Shown in pieces: positions 47,401-57,637 of a stretch of DNA of 64,000 bases. Below the pieces are notes generated by a model that saw only the letters and a program-made list of their open reading frames with translations, searched no databases and had not been told where the DNA came from. The DNA is from Ceratorhiza oryzae-sativae (lineage: Eukaryota > Basidiomycota > Agaricomycetes > Cantharellales > Ceratobasidiaceae). The position numbers and the translations under genes are program-made. How positions within the stretch are numbered: the stretch's first letter is position 1; each line of letters starts with the position of its first letter. The stretch spans positions 1 to 64,000 of the forward strand of contig JARWMV010000072.1 in assembly GCA_030998015.1 (NCBI GenBank). Direction: 5' to 3'.

Positions 47401-50263
47401 CAGGGGTTTTTCACGTCGCTGAAGAAAATCTTGATCCACCCGTTCCTGATGCGGAAGAAGCCGAAAGGCCTATCCCAGGATGAGTTCACCCGCACTCTGT
47501 TTCCCGATCTCGCCTCCTACAAGGCTCACCCCTCCCCGAAAATCGACCGAATCCTCCAGATCCTAGCGCACCATCTCAGTGACGCCAACTCGACCGCTCC
47601 TCCTCTTTCTTGGACGGAAGACGGCAAGCTGATCGAGGCGAACGAGTCATCCAGGGAACCGAATCCGAAGGAAGGCCCGCCGAGACGGCGGAAGGCTGTG
47701 ATCTTCTGTCACCTGTCGGAGAGTTGGCTACTGGTTAATCATGTATGTCTGTCTCCTTTACAATACTCGCGGTTCGTACATGACTGAGGTTCTTCATTAG
47801 ATTCTCGAGCTCCACGGGCATAAGTGCCTGATGATCAATGGCAACATTAACACCGCGTTGCGCGACGAGGCGGTTGCGTCGTTTCAGTCCAAATGGCCCC
47901 GATGTGTTGCTACTAAGCGGGGTTGGGGCTCAGGGGTTGAACTTGCAACGAGGCTCGATCATGATGTTTGCGGTACGTTTGCTGCTCTCAACTTGGAATC
48001 ACGAAATTCAGCTAACGAAAACATGGTATTTTTATTTTACGTTCCAACCGATCTCATCTCGTTTCGATGTTTTCTCTCTCTTCCCCCCCCCCCTCTCCCC
48101 CAATGCCTGACACAATCTCATAAATCTAACCTAACCCGCGCTTCGTGTGGTGTGAATACCTACCGTTTAAACAAGGATCATCCCTGGTCCGATTCCGAGT
48201 CTCAGCAAATCGACGGTCGCCTCCAACGCCGCGGACAGAAATACCAAGTCATCAGCTACAAGCTCATTGCACCGAACACCCCCGACGAGTACCTGCTCGG
48301 GTATGCCGAGGGGAAAAAGTTAATGATGCAGGTGTTTACCCAAGAGTGCAAAACACGTGGTATGCCGGGATTTGAATGGGAGGAGAAGGAAGAAGAGGGC
48401 AAGGACGAAGACGAGGTTCCCAAAACTGATCGGAGACAGCGCGCTTCGCGAGCAACGGTCAGGCAGAGGAAGAAGGCGGCCTCCCGCGACACGACGGTGA
48501 AGGTTCCAGGCCTCGAAGAGGACGGAGGGCGCAAATTGGGTCGTGGCACGGACGGGGACGACAAGTCCGAGCCCATAACCCTCCCCGATTCCGACGGCGA
48601 AGAGCCGAATGAGCACACCGCTGCTTCAACCTTGGAAAAGCCCAGCCCCCCTCCTTCAACGCAAAATCCTGATCCCCCAGCCGCCTCGTCCGAGACTGCC
48701 AAGAGAACAGTCACAACCAGGCGCCACGCGAACAAGTCCAAGCCGATGCAGACGAAGCCCAGGCCCGAAAAGTTTTTCCACCCCGATTTCCCTGAGCTTG
48801 GCGCTCGCCCTCGGGAGGGCACGATCGCTCGCGACAAATGGGAAAAGCGGGTGATGAAGGCTGTTCTCAGGAGGGAGGCGCTGAAACGGGATCTGATGAG
48901 TGAGGTTACGTCGGAAATCGCGGCGGGGCTCTCTGCCAACCCGGCTCTAGTGCAAGCGTTCGCGCAAGCCAAGGTAACACCCACGAACCCAGCTCCCATC
49001 GGTCAGCCTGATCCCACCGGTTCGGACACCCCCGGTTCGGCCCCAGAAGATACTCGGCCGACAGACGTTGGTACAGCCATTCACCCTCTCGTTTCTGTTT
49101 CCGACCCGAAAGGGAAAGGAAAGGCGAAACTGGACGCTTCTGACGTCGACGGGAGCTCCTCGGCCCGAAGCGCGAAATCGAATTTGCTGTCAGACCACAC
49201 GATGATGCTGCAGATGGTCTCAATGGGGGTCTTCACCTGGGCGGAAGCGCAGTCGGCTCTTAACAAGATAGGAAAGCCGCCTTTGCCGGAGGACTTGAAC
49301 CCGACTGGAGTCCAAGCAGGTGGTTCGAGCTCCAGGTACGGTGACTCCACTGGCACCACGACACGTAAGTTCACCTCAATATTTTACCATTCGAGATACG
49401 CCATTCTTACAGCTATTTCTAATGTCCATTCATCTCGAAACATTCCACTACTAAAACAGGACCCAGACCCGCTCCATCATTTAGGCAATCCGAGCACGAG
49501 CGGGCAACCACACCACTCCCCCCGATCTCTCGCCATTCCAACCCCCCCTCCTCGGAAACCAGCCACTACCCCCGGCCGTGTCGCCGGCGTGATTCGAGAA
49601 CTTAAATCACCGGAGTTCGAGCAGCCAGCTGGCACGAAGCGACCCCGAATCGAGCGTAGTAGCTCGCCGTCTGGGGAGATGAACATAGGCCATACCCCTT
49701 CGTCACCTCGTAGCTCTTCCCCGTGGTCTTCCTCTTTTCGCTCGCCTTCGTCGCCGCATAGTATGAACCTCGATCAGAGGCCGGCGAGTCCGATGCAGGA
49801 AGACTATCCGGACTCCCCGAAGTTCCCATTCACGCAGCTCCGTACGCAATCCACACAGTCCACGGAACGAATCGAGAGCGAGCTACGAAATGTCGACATA
49901 GAAGAATCCCCATGGTCTCAGGCGAGCACCGTGCCGCAGACTCAACGCTCGTCGTACGCCTTGTCTGCGTTTGAACGTCCGGATCCGGATATGAGCAAAA
50001 CATTTGGCCGAGCATCGAGCACTGAGTCCTTGGAGGGCGGGAGTTGCTCGTCCCCGCCGAGAAGGGCTTCAACGGTGGACAATTCCGACTCTCGTCGAGC
50101 CCTTGGCAGTCTGGCGGGTCGCACGCCGTATCGGGCGCTCGAATCGACAGGCGGGGGCAGAGGTGGAAGCGAGAAGCCGGGCGAAACGTCCAAGCAGGGC
50201 AAGAGGAAGAAGATTAAGGATTTGTTCAGTTCTGCCCATGCAAAGGCGACGCGGAAACAGTGA
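44406..50263 (+). CDS. SNF2-type helicase/ATPase, many exons, four apparent single-base frame breaks
   Basis: Long spliced gene. Introns seen include 44817-44872, 45132-45186, 45966-46072, 46318-46403, 47743-47800 and 47973-48175. Motif I reads LMADKVGMGKTGQS (about 45825); motif II is DEGH (ILDEGHNYRN, about 46530); a TATPVYTS-like motif III follows; motif V reads LLLSGVGAQGLNLQRGS; motif VI QQIDGRLQRRGQ (about 48205). It therefore belongs to the SF2/SNF2 DNA-dependent ATPases that move along or remodel chromatin. The C-terminal ~650 residues are low-complexity, Ser/Pro-rich and basic. The conserved frame breaks near 44449, 46619, 46770 and 47891. Start at 44406 (MAPHTPIHP) assumes the first break; otherwise 44466. 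Confidence 0.75.
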
Positions 50264-51724
50264 GCTCATGTATACTTTGTTCTATCGCTTTGTTCTAGCC
50301 ATTCCCCCTTCCATTCTGATATACATGCGCCTCTTCGGACCCTACATAGATGTCCTCGACTCGGACTTATGTAAGCGAATATTGCATTACTCCACCCTCT
50401 TCCCATTTCCCTTGTTTGATTTCTATGTCTATATTCTCTATGATAGTGATCTGCGCATTCGGGCTTATCAATTACCAACACTTTGATTCATCATATAAAT
50501 ATGCGAACAGACTGTGAGGGGAAGAAAAAAAGAAAACATCAACTAGATCGGTATAAGCCACACGTTTCACAACGTCGTGCGGCTGCGAACAAGCATATCT
50601 GGCCATGCTCGCAGAGTACGTCGTACGCTGCCCAAGACCCCGAACCAGTACAGTGTGCGTATGTGAAGGCCATACGTCTCATCGATATCAGCCCGTCGAG
50701 CGGCGGAAGTACGCCGTACCTGCGAGCGACAACCAGACACTTCCCTGTAACACCATACATCTCGTCTCTATCTATTGTTTGCTAGCCTATCGTGAGAACA
50801 AATATTGGATGTTGGGAAGCTCACACTAAGGCTAATTGGCATCAAGTCTGACTCCAGCGCCGAGCGAGTGCGCATAAACCAGCTGGAAGCGGCGCTGATT
50901 CAGACCCCGCTCGTCACACGGACAACGCTCTGCCCGTGATTACAAGCTGCGTCGAGAGAGGTATAATACGAAATGATAATTGAGTTGCAGCAGCCAACAC
51001 AGAAGTAAGGTCCGTTGTTGTACTTACTCTGGTGGCTTCTCACGCGAGCCGCCAGTACGCCGTACGCACGAAAGTGCGCTGAACATACAAGTATTACATT
51101 AATGCAACCAACCACGAACCAAGAGGCCCAGATTAGCGATTAGTGTTAGTGTCGCATGTTGCGATCTGGGCCGACCTATTCATACAACATTCACAACCCG
51201 CACCACGACGCTAAGCTTAGTCCCAGGTACTCAACGGGGCTGTCACAATTTTCATGAACTCACTGACTTATGGGAGCTGATCGATGAGATGTTCGCCATG
51301 ATTTGGGCTCGATAATCGCACCCGGTAATGTATGGATCGTGGTATGCAAAATCGCGTTTATGCAAAAGTCACATGGAGGTTTAGAAGACCTCACAGGACG
51401 ACTGACTATATGCGCGGGTATATGCGCGGGTGTATGCGTTCTCACAAGTAGAGTGACTCATTGATTTTAGCCTTCCGCGTTGTGGGTCGTATATTTCGCT
51501 CCCTTGATTGTGCTGAAAGGGCGGAAAACCGGAAGAAAGCCTCCCTCATCACTCAATGTCCATGGGGATTGTATAATGATCAGTATTGTCTGGCTCCTCA
51601 GTATGGCCTTCTCGGATTCTAATTCAAGCTTCTGGAGGCCTTCTGCTGGAGCAATCGACAAGCTCCACCCTCTACCACACGGGTACGGCGTACGAGTCGC
51701 CGGTACGGTTGAGCTTTCATTGAT
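50264..51724. other. Intergenic; contains several GTACGCCGTAC-like motifs
   Basis: No gene recognised. TACGCCGTAC or TACGGCGTAC occurs near 50709, 51053 and 51683. A short tandem TATGCGCGGG repeat is at about 51410-51437. Confidence 0.5.
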
Positions 51725-51879
51725 TGGATGACTTCCCGTAAGGGCCAAATCTAAGCTAAGCTAAGCTAAAGTCTGTATGACGTCATAAGTTATTAATGTC
51801 TGATTACTCCACGTTGTAATCATTCCGCCTTTAGAATAGCTTAGCTTTAGTTTTAGCTCTTACAGGAAGTCATCCATTG
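51725..51879. mobile_element. Small palindromic element (MITE-like) with GGATGACTTCC ends
   Basis: The left arm GGATGACTTCCCGTAAGGGC continues with a run of CTAAG/GCTAA; the right arm is its inverse (TTTTAGCTCTTACAGGAAGTCATCC). Arms are about 45 bp, total about 150 bp, non-coding. This is the form of a non-autonomous DNA transposon. Target duplication not certain. Confidence 0.65.
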
Positions 51880-52510
51880 TCAGAAGAAGAAAATGTACCT
51901 CGTATTCATTGTGCATGTGCACTAGTTTTCAATGCAGTTTGTCCAATATCTCCGTGTCACATGAGATCATTGTGTTGGGCTCACTCGCAATATGTAATAA
52001 TCAAGCTGGTCGATTTGTTTCTTACGCTGCTTTCCTTGCAAGGTATGCCACGGGGCTACTCTGCATAGTGGTGATATCTCTATGTACACAACGACGGGAA
52101 CGTCATAACAATTACGTCATGCAAATTATGAGCCTATTCGATGATCTAAATGTACTCAGGGTGACCAAGTGGTAAATGTTTGAGCTCTCAAACACAATTG
52201 AAGGAAGCCCATCAATCCAAGTCTTAGGGAACTTGATCACTTATGGTAGGGCTCAGGTGGTTAGTTGGTGATATAACAGACTACACCGTGGGGTAAATGC
52301 CAAGGCACTCTTCTGTTGGAGCTTTGGAATTTCATACAACCACTGAAAGATTAAACGGAACTAACGTAAAAAACGGTGCTCCGCTCGGGTTTATTTGCCC
52401 AATTGGAAGGTGGGGCAATCGCCTGTTGAAACGGCAAAGTCACCTGACAAAAGGGAGCTGTTTATTACCCAGAGCTGACCTAACCTGACCTACTGGTTCC
52501 TATATATTTT
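51880..52510. other. Non-coding; weak tRNA-like (pol III) signals near 52163-52212
   Basis: TGACCAAGTGG resembles a pol III A box and CATCAATCC, about 44 nt on, a degraded B box. No cloverleaf closes, so it is not a tRNA gene; a decayed SINE head is possible. Confidence 0.25.
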
Positions 52511-52579
52511 CAACTGACCGAACTGAACTGACTGAACTGAACTGACTGACAGCTCTAACCCTAACCCTAGCCCTAACCC
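52511..52579. repeat. AACTGACTG microsatellite followed by interstitial telomere-like CCCTAA tract
   Basis: At 52555-52579 the sequence reads CTAACCCTAACCCTAGCCCT and on to AACCC, about four CCCTAA units with one change. CCCTAA/TTAGGG is the usual fungal telomere repeat. Directly before it is a degenerate GAACTGAACTGACT repeat. The tract ends 236 bp before the start of the next gene. Confidence 0.85.
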
Positions 52580-52815
52580 AAGAAGAAAAGAAAAGAAAAC
52601 CGCAACTGAATAACTGCACCCAAACTAACTGTAAAAAACAGCAACAGCAGTGCGATAGTTGGCTAGCTGACTCTAACGGTTACAGGGGCTTTGCTGTGGA
52701 AGCACTTTTTCTTTTGCCCAGAACCCATAATAAGTGGACAGGGCGCGACCTGGGCTTTTTGCTCCCTAGCTCACAATATCTGCCCCCAAAACCCAACCGA
52801 CTTGCTGCACCAACC

Positions 52816-55769
52816 ATGCCTGAGAGACCAGACCAGGCCAACCGACCCATGATTAAAGACCGAATCGACAACAACCGTGGCGAGCGTATTACATTCAGTT
52901 TCGAGGAGTTCAGGGTGAAATACAAAGAGTTGGCGGAACGGCAGCTGAGGAACACAAGCGAGTACGGGGATCACACGGTGTTTGCTAATACAGGCACGTA
53001 CGAAGATCTAGGCTCCAAGTACCGGGCGAACATCATACCCACGAATTCGGAAACACAAGCCATTCGCCTCACCTACATGTGCGACATTGACTCCGTTATT
53101 GGTTTCATCCATGAGGGTCTGCCTTTCCCCCTCCCGCAGGAGTGCTCCTTGCACTACCACATTCTAGACAACCCCATGATGGCTCTGGAAAAGAGCATCC
53201 ACATCGAGCCGTATGAGTGGGACCTACCTGACAAGCAGAAATGCGTAAGCAAGCATGAACAATTGCATATATATTGGCTGCTAACCCTGCATGCATTTAT
53301 GGTCTCAGAGTCTGCAATATCACATGATCCCCAACTCATACTTTGGTGAGATCGGTGGAGGGAACGCTCGTACAATCGCTGTGTGCATATTCTACCCCAA
53401 CCTCGCGTTAGTACGGAAAGCTACCGATGGGAACACAGTGAGTACTGAGCATCAGGCACAGCTCTACAACCTAGCAGTCCGGCCAGCAGCTGAGGAGATC
53501 TTGCCTCGAGATCCTCTGAAAGCTTGGCCTGATCATTTCGAGTTTGAAAACTGGCGGGCTCGCCGAGCGAAAGGGCAAAGAGTCCATTCTACGCGCACTA
53601 TCTCTGGGGCATACCTCCCAAGCTTCCTTGGTGCTCTGTATGCTAATACAAAAGCTAACCCAGCTCTCTCTTGGGCTGTTGGCTTCTTCTTGGGGATCGA
53701 GATCAAAGGCGTAAAAGATAGCACACGGCATCAGGTTCCGCAACCACTGGCTGTTGGGCCGGACGCGCTCAACGAGCAAGTAGAGAGCGAATTCAAGGAT
53801 GGGAGAACTGAGGCTATCATTAAAGCACTCGACCCACTGGATATTGAAGTGATCCTAACTGATCTAGCCGATTCGTTTTGGATCGACATTGCAACAGTGG
53901 TCCACCATGGAGATCATGGGAAGAGCTTGCTGCCCAAGGCTGAAGCCCACGCCCAACTGGCGAACTTATTGACCGATATTGGTCAGCTCCGATGTGCATC
54001 GCGCATCCAGAGAGGCTCCTCTGGTGGCTACTTTTTCGACTCATGGGCGCTCTTGACTCGGCATGGGGGATTTCGGATGAGCTTCCTTAGCCAGCAGGAC
54101 TGCAGGAACCAGTGCCGTGATCCGGATATAATCGGACCATTTGGAACTTCGTACCTGAACGTATACACAGACGACATTAAGGAGACCCAGCTGAAGGACG
54201 CAGGTGAGGTCGCGAAACATATGAAGGGGGTAGATATGTACAAGGACTTTCCGTCCGTGCACGGGAAATTCCTTGAGCCCCTCGCCAAGATCTTCAAATC
54301 AAACTTTGAGCAACTCAAGGCGGTCGACGTCCGTCTCGAGTCCCGGGTTCGAATCGCGTCTGCTCTCGAAGCACATCGGTGGCTCAGAAAGGATTGGGTG
54401 GCCTCCTGCTTAGTGACAGTTCCCACCGCCGAGCTTTGGTGAGCGACCTAGAGCTGAGGGGGCGTTTCGGATACCAGGCTACTGACAATATTGTGTGTCA
54501 AATTATTTCAGGCATTGGCGTCTTATACATTTAGAAGCAGCCGCAGTAACAATGGGAAAGGCTCACGCAGAGCTCATACATTTGTCGTCCGACAAAGCGC
54601 TGGCTACAGCCACCCTTGGGCTCGGGATGTGCCTGAAGGCAAACGCGCTAGTCTGCCGGATGCGCGATAACGGACTCTATGCAACGTTGAAGGACACCTT
54701 GAGCCCTCATACGCTGGACCACAAGGTGGTTCTGGCTAGTCAGGACAACGGAGCATTTTTCATTCACACGCAGATCCTTGATCCACCTCTCTACAAGATC
54801 CCACGAACGAGTTCGCACAGAATGCTAAATGCTTGGACGGTAGCATCGTTGTTGAGCATCGACCGAGACAGCAGCGCTCTTGAAGCCATAACCGCCCTCA
54901 TGAATCGCGGGGGGGTCGGCCGGAACATGGCAAAGCGGGGTGTTCAGCGGCCATTCGACTGGGGACAGGACGATGCAGAACCCGAGGAGCTGACGGTCAG
55001 ACTAGACCCAGATACCATCGCGGTCGGGCCAGCTAGCCGAACGAAGCGGACGAAGCGGGTCGGGGTGTCGATGACTGAAAACCTGGAGGACGCCGTTGGT
55101 GCAGACGCCGTCACCTTGCCGCAGCCGGCGGAGCTACCTGGTTATGCTTCGGCTGGCGAGGATGAAGAAGAGCCGGAGCCACCGGCGTCGCTGCTTGAGC
55201 AGCTAAACGTTATCATGAACGCCATGCCGGGGACCATGCTGAAGGCGCTACCCACAACTTCAGGGCCGAGGAAGGAATCTTGGTGTGCCCTGACCCCTTC
55301 GCAGTGCAACTCTCTGCGATACTCGGACTTGACGGACTCCAAGAGGATTGATGGGTTCTTCAAGGGGTGGACCCAGGTCTCTAGTGAAGAAAGCTGGTCG
55401 CGCGCCGTAAAGAAGCTGCTACCGACCCTGGAGGAGTACGAAAGTCGGTGTGCAAAATCCAGACAGGGGGTGTATGCGCAGGGTCTCCATTACCTCGACT
55501 GGTTCACGTCCTGGATCAGTATCCTAAGGAACTCAGACAATACACTGACTCAAAAGCAGATAGGGGATCTAGTAAAATGGATGAGGAGGAAAATTAGTAC
55601 AGAAGCACAGTGGCTACCAAATGGGAAGTCAGACCGTCTATGGGGTGAAACTGGAGCAGGGCCCAAGGCAAGGGTGTTTGGAACGGAGCTCGCAAAGGGT
55701 AGAGCACCATGTGTTTCTCTAAATCCAGACACATCCGGTGATGTAACCATACCCGGCGGTCATATTTGA
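52816..55769 (+). CDS. Large protein of unknown function (938 aa), three exons
   Basis: Exons 52816-53244, 53309-54438 and 54512-55769 join in frame through GT-AG introns of 64 and 73 nt and give 938 residues without a stop. The ATG (CAACCATGC context, MPERPDQANRP) is the first in the frame. There is no signal peptide or membrane helix. I recognise no domain. Visible features: a His-containing stretch (SLHYHILDNPMM), an aromatic-rich middle (GYFFDSWALLTRHGGF, SYLNVYTDDI), an acidic linker (AGEDEEEPEPP) near residue 730, and a Trp-rich C-terminal part (LHYLDWFTSWISIL, KWMRRKI). Telomere-like tracts lie 236 bp before the start and 151 bp after the stop, and it neighbours the SNF2-type gene on the same strand. 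A role tied to chromosome ends is conjecture. Confidence 0.7.
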
Positions 55770-55920
55770 GGCTATATCGTACAGATGTCAACGTCTCCTG
55801 ACGGCGTATTATGCGTCTTTTGTTCTGCTGGCTTAATCTCTATTCAATTTCTTTCGCATCCTTGTCCTTTTCATTTTCCACCATTTCTATTAGCATTTCT
55901 AGATCTTAATTCTTTGAGTG

Positions 55921-55939
55921 TTAGGTTAGGTTAGGTTAG
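55921..55939. repeat. TTAGG tandem tract
   Basis: TTAGGTTAGGTTAGGTTAG, a five-base unit, differs from TTAGGG but matches the tracts at the ends of the Penelope-like element. It lies between the 938-aa gene and a palindromic element. Confidence 0.8.
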
Positions 55940-55940
55940 T

Positions 55941-56079
55941 CGTCGGGGAACAGGTAACATCCTGGGGCGCCTTGCATGTACTGGTATACTGCGGAGGTGG
56001 TAGTTTGTTTACATACACTCTTGTATCAGCACATGTAAGGCGTCCCAGGATGTTACCTGTACCCTGACGGTTTACTTGA
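55941..56079. mobile_element. MITE with ~50-bp inverted ends (ACAGGTAACATCCTGGG)
   Basis: The left arm (CGTCGGGGAACAGGTAACAT, continuing CCTGGGGCGCCTTGCATGT) is repeated inverted at the right (ACATGTAAGGCGTCCCAGG, ending TTACCTGTACCCTGACG). Arms match with only a few transitions; the loop is about 40 bp. The sequence is short and non-coding, so it needs transposase supplied elsewhere. Target duplication not clear. Confidence 0.8.
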
Positions 56080-57637
56080 CATAATTATATTTGTCCAGGA
56101 GCAAAGAACCAACACATTCTCCATTGACCAAGGAACTGATGGAGTGACGAGCTTGCTATGCTTAGTGACCGAACCTCGCAAATTTGCTAAATAGATAGCC
56201 TGGTCTAATTAGGAAAGTAACGAGCCTGAGGTGAGTGTTGGAGATGTTGTGACGACTACTCCATGGACTAGTCTCTGGTGTGGAGGAGTGATACGGCGTA
56301 CGTGCTGCGAGGTGTGTGGAGTGGACACTACTGAGCCCGTGCCCCCAAATCGGGGTTTTATAAATCTCGCAAGATTGCTCGTTTCTACTAAGGTACCATG
56401 AGATGCGGCGTGCGACAACCGAGCGTGGTGCATATCGCAACTTCCACGCCTGTGCTCGCGGGTGAGCTTGGTGCTCACCCGAGTGCTCGGACAAGCATCA
56501 TTTGAAGGACAAATCGGGTCAAGGTTCTAAACCTATTTCAAGGAAGCATAGGCAGTCCGAGCCGCCAAATTGCGTACGGCGTACTCATGTCGTTGTGCAC
56601 GGCGCTGAAAACTGGTGATCCAAACCGCATGATCTCGCAGGGGATCACGGGTGCAGCAATCGGGGAGCCCGGGGCCCAATTTGGAGTGATGGTTACTGCC
56701 TGGAAATGCGCCGATCTATCTAGGGCTTACCCACCCATTGAGTGGCTGCGTGTCCGCCAGGCCGCATACGCCGTATCTGCGAGACCACGCCCGGCAGGGC
56801 TTTCGTCGAGCCGGGGAAGTATCCTCTCGCGAGCCGCGCGTGGCATGCGTGCGAGGCCACGTACGGCGCTCGTGGCGGGTTGGGTGCAATGCACCTGCCT
56901 GGGTGCGTACGGCGTATCTGTGGGGCGCGTGTGCGGTGGGGTTGCTGCGGACGCGCGTACGACGTATCTGTATAGCTGGGTGTGCGATGCCTCGAGAATC
57001 TGGACGAGGCGAATAAGGCAGATTGCGTACGGCATACGTGACAGGCCAGGGCCACACTAGATGGATGAGGCTTGTGTGCCAGACCGCGTAGGGAGTTTCC
57101 CTGCGCAGCGCAGCGGCTAATAGCCTTATGGCTATCCACACGGCCGCTTCTGCTTCATTCGCGATCACTCGCCCACGCCACCGTAGGAAGTGTCGGGAGT
57201 TAACCTAACTCCGGGGACTTAAGGACATTTCGGACGGGACTTATATGTGTTTCATTCAGGGAAATTACCCCCCAGACCCTTTTCTGGCACATCGAATCAT
57301 GGATCAGAAGGCAATTTGATATGGTTGCGGGACTTTTTGGAAGCCCGAAGTGCCACAAACGTCCACTCGGTCCCGATAGTCGGGAATTCATCAAAGTCCG
57401 GGCTCATTAGCCCACTCATGTGAATTGTAGATGGAACAATAGATTCGAATAAGCCAAATCACTGATGTGCGAATGGTAAACCATCAGTAGGATACAACTT
57501 GAAGCTATCAATACACGAGCTATCAATACATGCGCTATCAATACAACGGGTATGACAAAGAGTAAGGAAAAGAACACGATGAGGACATCAGAATGGAGCG
57601 AAGGCAAGGTCGAGCAAATAGCAGAGTGAAGATGTGT
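56080..57637. other. Intergenic, GC-rich block with a cluster of TACGGCGTA motifs (56.29-57.03 kb)
   Basis: Motif hits near 56291, 56574, 56764, 56906 and variants near 56953 and 57026. Open frames on both strands in 56587-57168 overlap one another and lack any family signal; they reflect high GC. No gene is called. Confidence 0.5.

Noticed and set aside
48256..48999. 247-codon minus-strand frame
   Set aside because: Antisense shadow of the low-complexity tail of the SNF2-type gene.
52157..52230. A tRNA gene
   Set aside because: A- and B-box-like strings occur, but no acceptor stem or cloverleaf forms.
56587..57168. Several overlapping frames of 77-157 codons on both strands
   Set aside because: Stops are rare because of high GC and Arg-rich repeats of the TACGGCGTA motif; frames on both strands overlap fully and none resembles a family.
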